Part shown: positions 49,195 through 62,882 of the stretch, in pieces
Layout of the letters: each line of letters opens with the position of its first letter
How positions within the stretch are numbered: the first letter of the stretch is position 1
DNA from: Chaetorhynchus papuensis
Lineage: Eukaryota; Chordata; Aves; Passeriformes; Rhipiduridae
Reading direction: 5' to 3'
DNA length: 64,000 nucleotides
Assembly (NCBI GenBank): GCA_013396525.1
Contig: VWYX01000754.1
Coordinates: 248,001 to 312,000 of the forward strand
The notes under the pieces: model-generated
The model's database searches: none
Told to the model about the DNA's origin: nothing
What the model saw: only the letters and a program-made list of their open reading frames with translations
Position numbers and translations under genes: made by a program

Positions 49195-52100
49195 CTGGAA
49201 GTAGGAGAGTTGCAATTGTGAACAAGCTGTTTTGCCTTCAGGAGTGGAAGGTAGGGGGAAGGAGCTATGGACAGTTATATTTTTATTGAGGTTTTTAATC
49301 ACACATCAAAAACCAGTCTGAGTTCTTTAAGGGCAGTAATTTAGGACTTTGAGGGAAATATCTCTGCGTCTCTAGATTTTGATTTTATATCACAAAACAC
49401 AACGTTGCAATCTTGTTTTGCATCCAAAGTAGTTTCCAGCCCTTTTTGATTCTGTCAAATCTTTCTGGCTTCTGCCTCTTGGCATGGCTGTACCTGTTGT
49501 TGGCATTTCGGGGAACTACTACTATATCCGAAAATGTTTTGTAGGGTTTCTGTTTGGGGTTGGGAGGGGAGGCAGGGGTGAGATGCCATAACTATTTTGG
49601 TTTCTTTCTGTGCAGCAAAACAGGCTCCCGTTTCCCAAGGGTTGGAGAGCTGCACAAGGCTGGGAGAGCCTGCTCTCAGGGTAATGTAGTAGCACTTACA
49701 GCCTCAGCCCTTTAATGAAAGACAGGAGGTGATAATGGAGTGAGTCACCCAGCCCACATGTGTGGAGTCTGGGTACAGCCTGTTCCTGAGGTTCCATAAA
49801 AGCCACTAATTCCTGCCCCCAGGGACACACTGTGGATTAGACTGTTCTCAGCACCTTCTGAGTTTTCCTCATGGTACCAGAGTGTCAGTCCTAAGCCATG
49901 CCTTGTTTAGAAAGTAGCACTAATCAGGTCTTACAGCCTTTCAGGGGTTTTGTTTGTTGGGTTATTCTGGGGGAGTTTGTTGTTGTTTTTGAATTTCTCT
50001 GCACCTTAGGTGATTTTTAGAGTAGCTGCTTATGCACCTGTTGAGGAGGAGCAGGATAGTGGTGAGTGGTCTGTGCTTAAAACTCTGCAGACTGTTTTAG
50101 GAGCTTTAGAGTAAAGGGGATGTTGATAAAGATCTTTGAAAGAAACTTTAATAATAAAAATTCAGCCAGTTCCTGGCAAATTTAATGCCGCTGCAGTGTG
50201 CCTCTAAACTGGCAGGAGGTTTTCTTTAAGTAGATTTGATTTGGCTTTGATTATTATTTATTGTTTGTTGGGAAGAGTACAGGGTTTTTTTGGGTGTTTT
50301 GGTGTGCTCTTTGGTAGGGGATGTTGTATGCTTGGGTATTTTTTGTCGGGGGGGCAGCATTTTTGTTCAGTTTTTGTTTAGAGGAGTGGAAATACAAGCA
50401 AGCCAGCAGGTGAAGAGCAGTGCTTGAGTGTATCTTTGATTTCCATGCTCCTCATCCAGTTAAGGAACTTTTTGTTCTCTATTTCAGATCTTTCCTTGAG
50501 CTTAGGGGTTGGCTCCAAGATTTTTTTAAAAATTCCACTAATTCATTTATCGAAAGGCTTCTTGGAGAGTCATGCTAAGAGAGTTCATGAGCAGCTTCTG
50601 GCTGACTCACCAGCAGAAGTTACTTATGCTGAGAGGCAGCAAAGGGGGCAATTGATCAACATTTGTGCCCATTTTTCTAAGAAGTCATTTGTTAGGTGAT
50701 GGAGATTGCTAGGCTTGACCAAAAAGAAATTTCTGTGCAAATAACTACAGGACCAGGTTCTGTAATAAAATAGGCTGGGATGAATCTCTAGAGAGGCTGC
50801 TGATGTCCAACAGTGCCAACAAGCTACTTCATATGGCCTCACACACAGTTTACAACAGCAGATATCTTTGGGCAAATAATCTATGCTTCAAGCTTCACAC
50901 TTGTGTATCCCTCTTGTAAATTCTTTGTAAAAGATGCTGGATTAACTAAGATACCTTATGTAAATTAAGCAAAGGCTTGCTCTGCAGTCATGTAGCCTTA
51001 ACTGGCACAAAAGCTACTGAAAAACTATTGTCCAGATTATCAGTCTTTCCAAGAGAAAATTGTGTCAATAGTGCTGTCTTTAGGTTTGTTAATTGCTTTT
51101 AAATTTTTTATAGGGAAGGTGGATATTTTTAAGCATGTCAAAGAAGTGATTTGTTGAAATAATTGTTGTTCACATGCTTATCTGAAGGATATAATGTAAT
51201 TTGCCTAAGTAGGAGTATGTAACAAATAAAATGGGAGCATCTATCATTGGTGTGCAGTATGCCCACACTAACTGTGAGAATCATTGATTTTAATTGTTTG
51301 ATCTCTCAGCCTTAATTTTCTGCCAGATGGGTTTTCTGTGCTGTTTAAAGATGGTCTTACAGCCAGGTGTGGGACACAGAAAGCCACAATTTCTCCTTCA
51401 TAAATGCACAGTTTCAAACATAATCCCACCCTATCAGTTTTGAAATACTTAGATCCCACTTTCATTCCCCAAAGAAAACTTGGGATTTTGTGTGAACCAG
51501 TATGGCAGAGCCACAGCCATGATTTCCATCTTGCTGTACTGTGTTTCTAATGGCAGCTCCCAGCCTGAGGCACCACATTCCTCTCTATCTGGTCTCTGTA
51601 CTTTGAGTTATGGCAATTGGATATCAATAATCCTCATTCAGCACTTTAACCTGGTATTGGGAATAGGTGGAGAAATGTCAGCAGGTGGTGGGGGAAGACA
51701 GAGGCACCTGGCCCAGCCTGACTGCACAATTAGGGCTTTGAGAGTAGCTGTAAAACAAAGAGGTGTGTATGAAGTCACTCCATCAGCAAAGCAGCTGGAG
51801 AGGCAGCAGACATGGAGGTTCTAGGGCATTTCACTAAACTTCCCACTCACAAGACGCTCCTCTTCCACAGGAGGTGGCAGTGGCGAGAGGGTGTGGTCAA
51901 CAACTTGGTTTTGAAAGAGTGGGCTCTACCTGCCTTCCTCAAATTTAATAAGACACCAAGGTCCAGCACAGTGCCTGAAACATCTGTGAGAAGAGGCAAG
52001 TGTTGGGTTGGCTGAAATAATTTCTGTGCTTGGCATTGTATATCCCAACTCTCCCAAATCTTCTTTTAGCTTCCCTAGATAAAACTGTCTTCTTTGTGTT

Positions 52101-53429
52101 CTAAAGAGCCTCCTGGTATTTCTTTTACCCCACATGTTTTTATACTTCTGTCAGACACCTTCCCTAAGCTTCCCCATGTTGGTGCCATCTCTCCAGTGCC
52201 ACAAATGGCCACTCTGCCCGTGGTCTTTCTGGTTTTCAGCTCTGACAGCCTTCATAGAGCCATCCATGTGAGTGCACAGCCACCAGCTGGTGTTTGGGAT
52301 TTGAGAAGGGACTAGGAAGCAGCTCTGCATTTTCTTGGAATAAATTGCCTCGTGGAAGGCTCTGCCTGCCAAGGATTGAGTTCTGCAGCTCTTCGTGCTC
52401 GGCCCAGGGCAGACACAATGTTCTGCCTGCAACCCTCTGAGTGGCCAAGGCCTAAATGCTTCTTTGTAAAGACTGTGCTTACTTTATATGAATCTAAGAC
52501 GTTTGAAAAAACTTGATTTTAATTAATAAATTAAAGGTTGGCTAGATATTTAAGGGGATACAAGAATGGTTTACTTTATCCTACCTTTAAGTGTTAAGGT
52601 TAGTTGGTAGAGCAAAGACAGGGCAGAAATTAATGGAGTGTATATATAAAATGGGAATGGTGTCAGAACCAATTTTCTTAAGCATTGTGAGTACTGCTGA
52701 TGTAAAACAAAATAATATTTTTTCGTTGTTGTGCTCTTATGAGTGCCTGTGAACTTGGAAAGTCAGAGATGAAGTTTAGGGTGTTTTTTGGAGGGTATGT
52801 ACAAAGATTAGGTGCAGATTGTCATTTTCATGTTTATAAATTATTTCAATAGTCTTGACTCAGAGAAGTTTATTGAATCTAGTGCTATCTTTCATGTAAA
52901 ATAGCATGCCTGTAGTCTACAGCTTTTAAGGATCTATTTTTTTCCTCCACTGTATATTGTAGAATTCTATCCTTTCCTAATATGGTGTTTGAGAGATGTT
53001 TTAAAAATAAATCATATTGACATTTGGATTTAATTATAAATTTCAAAGATAGGAACACACAGTTTATACAATATTTCAGCACAATGTTCATCTGAGCAGC
53101 ACACAATGAAAACTTTTTACTAAATTGACATTGTTCAAGAAGCCCAAACACTCAGGTTTTTGGGAATTTGTATATTGATATGCAGAGAGATCAAAACAGT
53201 TGTCTGCTGAAATCAACAGCAAACTCTGTCCTCTACAGAAATAAAATTGTGGGATTGTCAAGCCATGGAGTGAATGCAAATCAGCTTTTCTTCACCATTT
53301 ATTAGAATGTTTTGTGAGAGAAGAACTACAGAGAGTAGTTGTAACACTGCTGAACTTCAAGAGAGCCAAAAGCATGGGGGCTTTATTAGCAGTAGAGCTG
53401 TGTTTCTTTCCCTTTATTTGGGACTGTAA
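49195..53429. other. non-coding stretch
   Basis: No repeat family recognised. G/T-rich patches at 49940-49990 and 50265-50360. A 54-base minus-strand segment (51930-51983) has a strong acceptor (cacttgcctcttctcacag) and a plausible donor (gtagag), but is too short to call. Confidence 0.4.
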
Positions 53430-53856
53430 AGCCAAGTCTGCAGTGTCACATTCAATTTGGGGCTCCCCAGTACCAGCCTTTGGATATACTGGAGTGAATC
53501 CAGTGAACAGCTCCCAGGATGGTTTGGATCTGAAGGCTCAGAATGGATGATGAGCAGCTGAGAGCTGGATTTGTCTGATGGGATAATGAAGAGAAGAGGA
53601 AGCCAGGCTCTTTTCAGGGGTCCGTGATGGAAGGGTAGAAGTAATGGGCCCAATAATGTGAGAACATTGGAAGCTCCAATTTGACATAAGAAGAAACTTT
53701 TTGGGGATGGTTAGACACTGACAGAGAGACCTGGAGTGGTTATGAACTCTCCATTCTTGGTAATAGTCAAAACTTCACTGAACAAGGGCCTGAGGAATCT
53801 GCTGTGACTGAGCATCAGGTTGGATTAGGTGGCCTCCAGGCAGCCCTCCCCAGATG
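53430..53856 (+). mobile_element. CR1 LINE fragment, diverged
   Basis: Plus-strand CR1 of a different, older subfamily from the 44 kb copy. Recognisable pieces are 'ttcaatttggggctccccag', 'ggatatactggagtgaatcc', 'gaagccaggctcttttcag', 'gacataagaagaaacttttt', 'acttcactgaacaagggcct' and the terminal 'ggttggattaggtggcctcc'. Several internal gaps and no intact frame. The octamer tail is not evident. Confidence 0.75.
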
Positions 53857-54687
53857 CATAATTTTCTCTTTTCAGCAAGCAATGGAAGAAAAATGAAAAG
53901 CAACTGTGGTGGCTGATTGACCAGTGGTACAGGACACAGAGAGAGCTCTTGGTAAGAGCTCTCTGGTGCCAAAGACTTTGGTCATGGTGAGGGAAAGAAG
54001 CCTCTCCCAGAATGCCAGGTTTGGTTATGGTAATCCACCCCAGCTCTGCTTCCCCAGTTGGCTCCTGGTGTTAGCCACACCCCTGTACTTAAGCCTGACC
54101 TGTCACGTGTTCGGGGTCATTTTGCCTCTGGAAACCTTCACAAGTTGTAGCAATAAACTGCTTTCTGTGGAACTCTGTGCAAGGACCCTTCTCAGCTCCT
54201 TGCCATCAGCTTAATATTGCTGAAGCCATCCCTGCATCTGTGTGAGCCACAGAGCCTGCAGGGGCTCAGTAATAAGCAAAAACTAATGCTAAGATCATGA
54301 AGAGTTTGCAAACACCAACTAGTGAATGACATTCTAACACTTTTAACAGCCATATATTTCTGGTTTTGCACTGAAGAGTGTGCCTCCCAAAAACTGAGTG
54401 AGCGCTATTGTGAGCTGGTGCTTGTCCAGGGTGTCTTACAAGTACTGTACAATGCAGCATGTTCCTGATGCTCAAAATTCTTAATTCATGAAGTATATTT
54501 CCCTCACAAGCCATCAGTTAAAACATTTTTGTTTTATTGTAGATATTTCTCCCAAGTTCCTTTATGCTTCAACTTTTTTCATCTCTTCACAGACTGGCAC
54601 CCCCTTTTTATAATGTGGTACACAATACTTCACACAAAAGATTGCAATAGATTCAATAAAATTTTTCTTTAAGTCTATCAAAATGAT

Positions 54688-54864
54688 CTATAAGACCCTT
54701 GTGTCATATGTCCCAAAATACACTGACAAATGTGAATCTTCCAATGCTATAGTCTCCAGGGTAGCTTTAATGACTTCCTGGATGTAATCCAACGTCTTGC
54801 AGGACTCTGAAGGATAGTTTGTCTTCCTAATGTTACTGCTTCTAATATTTAGCAACAGTTCAGC
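54688..54864 (-). CDS. candidate exon with in-frame stop, 58 codons
   Basis: The acceptor on the minus strand is among the strongest in the window: a long pyrimidine-rich tract ending ttttttaagttcctacag. The phase-0 frame then runs 58 codons to TAG. The peptide has NIRSSNIRKTNYPSESCKTL, then DYIQEVIKATLETIALEDSH. No strong donor precedes the stop, so this would be a terminal coding exon, or an internal exon using a weak donor (TCA then gtgtat). No family was recognised. Confidence 0.3.
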   Translation of the reverse strand, partial: AELLLNIRSSNIRKTNYPSESCKTLDYIQEVIKATLETIALEDSHLSVYFGTYDTRVL

Positions 54865-55166
54865 CTGTAGGAACTTAAAAAACAGATGAATAAAAATATT
54901 CAAAAGAGAGAAGAAAGATGGGAATGGCGAAATAACACATTCCATCACCACTTTCTTGGAAGAAACTGACGAGGCTGAGGAAGCAAGGGATTCCTTGAGG
55001 CATTGAATCAGAGAGCTGGAGGGGGTGGAGGTGGAACAGCTGGAAGTGCAGGTATAGAATTCCATTCTCCTGGAGAGAGGATTTGTCTGGCGAAATTAGG
55101 AAGAAGAAAAGACACAGGAAGGCAAAAACATGCAGAAAATGAAGAATACTAGCCTGATCATGGAAC

Positions 55167-55239
55167 CTTGGTGAAGTTGGAGGAGGAGAAATTGATGTTT
55201 GTTAGGCTAAGTTGGAGCAAGAATTTAGCTGGAGTAGAC
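55167..55239 (-). CDS. weak candidate exon upstream of 54864
   Basis: A strong acceptor (gctactgttccacatctctag) opens a frame entered in phase 2 and ending in phase 0 at a weak donor (CACCAAG then gttcca). The peptide includes LLQLSLTNINFSSSNFTK. The phase-0 end matches the start of the 54688-54864 candidate. Confidence 0.2.
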
Positions 55240-58200
55240 CTAGAGATGTGGAACAGTAGCAAAAATTATTAATGAAACCCAGAAGGCACAACAATAATCC
55301 TGCTGATGAAAACACCCTGCAAATTTTAAATACCATGTTCAATAAGAGTTTTTTTCCCCTCTTGTTTACATATTGGTGAAAATACAAATTCTAGCAAAAC
55401 CTTGACAAAAAGTCAATGTAAAGACAAGGGAAACAGCACAAATAATGACAACCCATATCTCTGAGATTGCCCTCCACAGAGGTGTAACAGGCGCTTCCAG
55501 AGAAATATTAAACTGTCCTTATTGTAAGAGAGATCAACAGAGTGGACTAAATTATTTTCCATTGCGTATTAAGTATATGCATAATCTTTAAATGCTACAA
55601 AGACATTGGACTAACTTTTATCATTCTGAAGAATTAGAGTAGAAATATGTTGGTTAACATTCAGCATGACTTATCTGTTGTTCAGATAAATAGCTTGATC
55701 TGTTCTTACAGGATTGATTTATTTTAGAAACTTTAGAAAACTTGATTTTTGACTCTTCATTGGATCTAGCATTCAAACTGATAAGAGCAATGAATTGATC
55801 CCTTTCAGCCAGTCAAAACGACCAGCTAGTGACAGAGAAGTCTGGGCAGAGGGGGAAGGAACAGATCTCAAGGGACAGTTCAGTGGGAGGTATCCCCAGT
55901 GCGTAGGGGAGACTGCAGTGCTTGTTCCTTTCTTGATGTAAAAGAGAGGACAAAACTCCAAGAAATGACAACGAAGCTCTATGGACCAAACTAATGCAGG
56001 AATAGATCCAAGCCCAGTTCTTTGCAGCTGCTCCGGGCTGCACTGGCTTTCATGGACAACAAAGCCTCCTGAGATACTTTTAAAACTTCGAATACCAAAG
56101 TGTTCCTTGGGTTTCCAGTGACTGAATTGTTATTCTGCAAACTTATCAAGGCAAATCCTTCAAAAGACAATTAAATTTATTCTCTTACTTCCACAGGTTT
56201 TGTAGTTGTTGGCTTAAGGGTTTTTGGGGTTTTGTTTTATTCAAGCATTTAATGAGAAATTTATGAGATCTAGTAAGCTCAAATTTCTTTAGCAATTGGA
56301 TATGAACTGGAGAGCTGTCAGACAAATAACTGTTTTTAATTACAGCACCAAATCTGCACTTCTGAATGTTTAATTTAGGTTGCTGGCTGTATCTTCAGTG
56401 ACAAAAAGGAGTTTGATTACCCAATAGCATTTGAAGGACAGCCTGCACCTGAGTTAATGTTTTTGTCCATTCAGAAAATAAAAATATTTCACTCAAACTT
56501 AACCTATGCCTCTTTATATGCATGAAGATAATACATCACAAAGTTTTAAATACTGATTTCCATTTGGTTTCCCAGTATGCAAGATCCAAAAATGGCAGTT
56601 AAGATCTTCGGAAAAATACTTTCCTGTAGTCTATAACTCATTTAAGTTTTGAAATCTGACAAAGAAAAATCCCCATGACCATAAACATGGTAGTTGCCTT
56701 TTGGTATTGCAGGAGTGCTACACCCATCAGCATCCTGGTAAGCTGCAGCAAGTCTAAACCAAATAAACTTCAGTGGCGATTTCTTGTCCTGGCTTACAAT
56801 ATTAAAATTGCAAGTGTTTAATTAAAGTACTTCTTAGAAATTGATTTGATATTGTTGTTTGATAAGGAACCATCCTTATTCAATATTTAATATATTACAA
56901 TTTTAACTTTCTAATAATACATTTGTAATTTTTTTTTAAATCAAAAAATGATAAAATTATTTGGAGACTAATTTGTATCACATCTACTTTTTGGCTGTTT
57001 CTGTTTGTACCAAGTAGATATTTTGAATTATCTTGTTTAGACTTTTGGAGGATACTTGGAGTTTCTACATGATAGTAAAAACTTTACTGTTGAAATTGTA
57101 AAGGCTCATGTGCATGTGAATTTTATGTCAGCTTTTACACACTTTGATTATACAAAATTATGAAAGGAAAAAAGGTGTTTTCCACCAACTTACAATTTCA
57201 TAGTGATATTTTTGCTGTCAGGAGAGGTTTTAAATTATTATTTTGTTGCTGAAATATTTGCCAAGTCTTGTTGAGGAGGTTTGGGGTGATAGAAGTGATA
57301 TAGTAAGAAAACATTTAATTCCCTCTCTAAAGCATCATTTTGCAACAAGAAAATCTAATGTAGGTCATAATGCAGCATATGTGGACAAAATCCAATCTTT
57401 CTATTAGCTAGTGAAATTAAACTGGAAAATTGGTTTGTTTTTAGGGTTGTTTGTTTATGAGATTTTTTCAATAATTTCTGTAATGATCACACTCCTTCAA
57501 AAAACAAGAAAGAAGTAGAAACACCTACCAATGTACAAATAAGTTTCTTTCTATCTATTATCTTACAATCCTTTGAAAAATCTTAACGCAGCTAAAGCCT
57601 TTAATCCAAAATTTTAAGGACAACAGATATCTGGGTGTGTGGTGTGATGGTTTCCGCTCAGTGTGACACTCCATTTTTCCTGTTTGCCTGGAAAGACGGA
57701 TCAGTAGAGTGAAACAAGAGTGAAAATGAAACAACAGAACTGAAACCGTTGTTAATGTGAATGTAGAGGTTGAAGAGTGAGAGCAGGCTGAGTGTGCTTT
57801 GGGTGCTCTTCCAAGAAGGATGGCAAATGGATATGCCTCACCCTGGCCAGTTCTTTTAAAAATTAACTATAGAACTTGGGGGGAAAAGTAAAGGGAAGTT
57901 TACTTTAACTTTGGGTAGGAAAAAGAGCGTGTCTTCTGGGTGCCAAGCTCATGTATGTTCTCAGGTCATACTCAGTGTGCAGGCCTCTGCAAAGTTTTAG
58001 CTACCTCCTCTCTCACTGGTCCTTCGGAGGGAATACACTGCACTGCCAAGAGCCACTTTAACATCCATTAAACATCAGTAAAACTGTCAGGACCATTTCT
58101 TCTGCTTCTGTCTCTTCCATAACAAGCAAGAAAAAACACATTTGTTTTTAAAACACTCGCTTGCTTCCTTTGTTGCTAAGATGTTTTTGTTGTAGCTGAG

Positions 58201-61200
58201 CAGCTCTGCTGCTGTTATTGTCCTGTGCATTTCAGTTTCCAGAGTGGAAAAAAAAAGCCCTAACAGAGTAATCAGGACAAACTAGTTTGGGTTGACTGCA
58301 GCAAGCTTGTAGTCCAGGTTTCAGACCCAAAAGCATTGTTTAAAGGACTCTGCATTTGCTCCATCTGGAAAGCTGCAATAATTTGAGCCTTCCTTCCACA
58401 CTCCTTTTTTTTTCCCTTTTTTTTTTCTTTTTTTGCTGGTTTCCTACACACACACTTCTTGATATAATTCCCGTGTATAGGAATGCAAGATCTGTTGAAG
58501 CTGCGTTCTTTTCTCTTGCAAAGCACAGCCTCCACTCCACTCCCTGATGCTGCACACATTCACTGAGCATCCCCGGGATTTTTCAAGAACAAGAGAGCTG
58601 TGAGAGTAGCAGAGTTGAGACCAGGATCCTCTCTAGAACTTCCCTAGGACAGATATTCAATCATGGCTTCTAAAACCCTGAATTACTGCAGTTCTTAAAA
58701 ATTGCTGAGTCAATTAACACGGCTGTTAATGAACCCAGCAACAGTAAATTTTAGTTTCTGCAGGGTTTTGCCCCTCCATATGAGTGCATTTCAGCTTCTA
58801 TGTTATAGGAAACTCTCTTTTACTTAACACATTATTTTTTAAAAAACAGGCAAGGGGGGTTTTTTACCTCAGGAAGTTGTTTGCAGATCTGCATTCTCAG
58901 GCCTTTGGCTTGCATGGGATATCTGTTTGTTGCATGTAAATTACAGAGCAGCTGCTTGAATTCCCACTGGTTTGTTTCCCTTCACATCTTGTTAAGGACA
59001 GAGGAAGGACAAAATTCATTGTTAATCTAATTAAATTCTAAACAGTCTAATTAAATACTTATTAGACAAATTACAATGCTGCTAATACTTCTGGTTGCAA
59101 TTATATGCAGTTAATGTACAAACAAACTCTGTGCTTTTTATCCTTTTCTGGGCTGCTACCTTTCCCCTTTCACTGCCCCTCTGGGTGGGTCCAAGGCTTT
59201 AAGATTTCAGTTTGGCAAAGATACAGGGCTTGGCAAGTGATCAGCATCCCAAGCCCTTTACCAGGAGGAAGAGGAGGATGTAAGTTGTTGTTCCTTCCTT
59301 TATTTCAGTTTCCATATATGGTCATTTTAATGTTTGTCAACATGCTCTACACCTTGTTTTTTATTCACGGATCTGCAGGTTTTATGTTGCTTTCAAATTT
59401 ACCACATCCATTCTCTGTGTATTGAGTTGCTTGCTGTAACTGATTCAAGATCACTTTAGCCAAAGGACCAGAGGTTTTTGTCTGTATTTCCATCTAGGAA
59501 GGCAGGTACTCTGAGGGGAGACAACTTCATTTTAATATAATAGGCATGGCCATACACTTTAATGTAGTAGATTCTGTGTGCTTCGCAGGCCTGCAGGGAG
59601 AGGTGAAGGTAAAGGACATGCCCAAGTGGTGTCTGTGAAGTAATACCTCATTCCTCCCTTCTGCATGGAGATGTGAAAGTAAGGCATCTTTATTTTTTCT
59701 CTTTCCCCCCCCCACCACTTTTACTTTTTCTGTGATGCTGCTATTTGTAAAATCTGCATAGCTCCAAAAGCTGTTAAGTGCTTTCTGATAGGACAGTGGA
59801 CTTCAAAGAGGATTCCTCAGGGTTTGCAAAAGAAATATTTGGAACAGACTGTAGGTTTGGGACAGCCAGAGGAGCTATCAAAATTGCCACTACATTGGGA
59901 AGTAAACTTCTTAAGGAAAAAACTTTTTAACAAAGTTACCTATTTATGCTCATATAGCTTTCAAAGTTGCAGGTAATAAACGAGGATTATTTTCACTAGG
60001 ACACAAGGTTAGTTTTCTCTCAGATGAAATTATTAATTATTATGATTAATGTGATTAGCTTTTAGTTATGAAAACAGTCAAAATGATATGTTGTGCCATG
60101 AGAGATGTGGATATAACCCTTGTTTTATTTAGCTTGACTGCTGTACCCTCCATATACAGGCTAGATCCAATTCATAAATCGGGCAGTCGTGTTAAGGTGC
60201 TGCTATGCTGGGCCAGCCCAGTCCAAGCACCTGTGCCTTGCAATTGGAAAAGTGCATTTTTACCCTGTTTCTACCTGGTTTGTTTTCAATGTTCTAAAAT
60301 TTGGCTTTTAATCTGCACACTGTAGTAATGACCGAAAGCTGGAGAGTAGCAGCATTTCACCTGCTTTTTTCCAGCTGTTGGAAAACTCGTGCAGTTTTCT
60401 TAGTCTGCTGTGTTTATGGAGCCACTTTGAAATAAGAATGGGCTAAGAATGCCTCCAAGAATTATTCTTTTTATGAAATATATTTATCAGGAGCCTGAAA
60501 ATGTCTTGTCTTGAGGTATAAGTCAACTAGCAGAGAGGTGATTGTGTGAAGAAGTGAAGAGCGATACCTGTCTGTAAATCTGGTGCCATGACTCAACAGA
60601 AAAATATAGCTCTGCTGAGAAATTTCGGTGTAAAAACTAATTTATAGGATTGAAGTAATAGCATATTTCATGTTTTGAAACTACAACATCTAGACAAAGG
60701 ATGGAAAATTTGGGAAATGATGTGCATGTTCAAATCAGTCCTACTTAGCTCTTTTTTAGTAGTACAAGACTAGCATGTGACAGGTTATGAGGAAGTGGAG
60801 AGCATTGAAAGACCTCGTGAATGGTAACTTCAAACAGTCTCTTTTCTCTTTGGTTATCAGCCCATTTAGGTGTTTTATAAATAGCAAAGATAGATTGTCA
60901 GATACTTTCAATAGGAAAGAGCAGGGGCAGGACAGGGAAGTAATAAGTTATATGAGATACCAATCATGTTTCCATCAACAGAAAATGACTCATGATTCAT
61001 AAAAGCCTCCTTTATACTAGAATACATTGTTTAGAATTTTGTTTAAAAATTAAACAGAATGTCTAGCAGCTTTAACTTCCTGGCCTGGTTTCTAATGGAC
61101 ATTCTATAAATAAAACATATATTTCAAAGCTTGAATTCTCCTCAGAAGAGCCTATAGGCAGTTTTGGTGAGATATTGTTTTTCAGTGCAGCCTTATTAAT

Positions 61201-61796
61201 TTGCCAGCTGAACAATGCTTTTGCAAGCAAAGCAATGAGTAAGAAGTGTGCTTTGAGCTGGCAAGTCAGAATAAGGCACCTTGTGAAAACAAACAGGCAA
61301 AAGAAAAAGCTCTCTGCAAAATGCAAAGCAAAATTGATGCCAAGATTGCTGTTCTGAATAGCAGTGTACAGCAGCACAGTGAGATTTCAGTCAATTCACC
61401 ACCTGTGAGTAATCCTCTAAATAAAGGTATAAATTTCACAGTAAATCCTCCTGCAGGGCTTTCTAAGCCCTGAGCATTAACAAGAAAATATACAGTGCAC
61501 AATTCAATATGATCTATGGGAGAAAAGGAAGGTTAGAAGATAATCCTTCTGTCACTTTCCTGTCACACAGACTACTTGCATGTATTTACATAAAAGAACC
61601 AGTTTCTCTTCTGGTGCCTTTGCTGAGATGCCTTTTGACTCCATAATCCAGAGTGCATCACAGGCACTGGAGGGCAGGCCTTAACTAGACACAGGAAAAA
61701 AGGAAAGTTCTCTCTGGAAAAGACTTCAACCCTTTATTACTAAATTCTGGTATCAGGGGTGGAGGCTCACAGTATTTTGGGAGCAGCAGAGCTACC
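55240..61796. other. non-coding stretch
   Basis: No gene or interspersed repeat recognised. It contains a C/T-rich tract (58405-58434), a run of ten C (about 59706-59715) and scattered A/T runs. Peptide-like open frames at 61072-61480 occur on both strands and have no supporting splice context. Confidence 0.45.
58405..58434. repeat. T-rich polypyrimidine tract
   Basis: About 30 bases made of T runs broken only by CCC and single C residues. Confidence 0.9.
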
Positions 61797-61829
61797 TTGG
61801 AGCCAAGAGAGGCAGAAGGTGGACACATC

Positions 61830-62513
61830 ATGCGGCGATTGCTGACAGACTGTTTCAGCACGGGGACAGAAGACCACACCCCAGTGATATTTCTCTGTTT
61901 GACACATGTATGGATATATCTGTGCTTTATTATTTGCTTTTTAAAATTTAATTTAGCCAGGACAACGTATAAAATCTGGTGTCTCCCAGCTTTAGTAATG
62001 GCTGTACCTGTACCAAGTGCTCCCTGGCCAAGTGGCCTATGTCTGTTTGCTTCAGCTCTCATCCTGCCTCATGTCTCATTCCTCAGACTCCCCCAGACAA
62101 GGTGGCTGCTGCAGGCTGCTCACCGTGAGCATGAGCTTTCCCCTGAACTGAGGCCAAGCCCTGACTGGGAGGGTAAGCCTTCGAAGGAGCCAGAACTGTG
62201 CCAGGGAACATGCCAGGAGCAAGGAGGTAAAGATGACTGTGGCCCAGCTCTCAGTCTGTGTCCTGGCCTTATTCTGTTTACTGGAATAGACAGAGCACGC
62301 AGCCAAAGAGGTCAGGAAGAGAGCACAGCACTGAATGTTTTTAGCACACTGGGGACATTTGCCCTGCTGGCCTTGGCAATGTTTTCTCATGCACCACTTC
62401 TGTGCATATGCTCATTCCCTTCCCCGCCTCGCTTTCCCTGCTTCCCCTGCCTGCATCCTACCTTTTCATGTATGTCTGAGTCAGATGGTCCAGCAAAAAG
62501 CCTGCAATTATAA
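61830..62513 (+). other. longest open frame in the window (227 codons from first ATG)
   Basis: The frame is open from 61797, but that position is TTG; the first ATG is at 61830. The conceptual product begins with a hydrophobic, membrane-like stretch (VWIYLCFIICFLKF), is followed by a Pro/Glu-rich middle and ends in a Ser/Pro/Cys/Phe-rich part. No domain was recognised, no Kozak context stands out, and the region is locally GC-richer, which lengthens chance frames. I consider it more likely fortuitous than coding. Confidence 0.15.
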
Positions 62514-62824
62514 TTCATCTTTAGTGGGTCCTGTAATGATTCAAATGATTTCTTGAGCTTTAATCTGCTTTAGGAAGGCTGAGCACTCCTGGTCCAGGAG
62601 CCCCACTCAGACTTGGAAAGGAGGACTACCACCCTTTAAAAAAAAACATATTCCCAGGAATGTTCAGGACTGCAGAAGGCTGCTTGCTGCCTGGCCAAGG
62701 AGCCTGCAATAGTGTCTGTACTGCTGTGAACTTCTGCAGAAATCACGTAGCTTCATTTTTGAGTTGGTTTGATTCCAAGGGAATAGAGCTCTAATCCAGG
62801 CCACCCCGTGTTGCACACCAGTGG

Positions 62825-62882
62825 CTTTCCCATTCGTGCTCCCTCTGGGGTACCTTTCCCATTCGTGCTCCCTCTGGGGTAC
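62825..62882. repeat. 29-base perfect tandem duplication
   Basis: The unit ctttcccattcgtgctccct followed by ctggggtac is present twice, head to tail, without a difference. It includes a CpG. The exact identity suggests a recent event or an assembly/read artefact. Confidence 0.95.

Noticed and set aside
61072..61480. Overlapping open frames on both strands with peptide-like content
   Set aside because: Both strands cannot be read with confidence, and splice options give only short pieces that stop.
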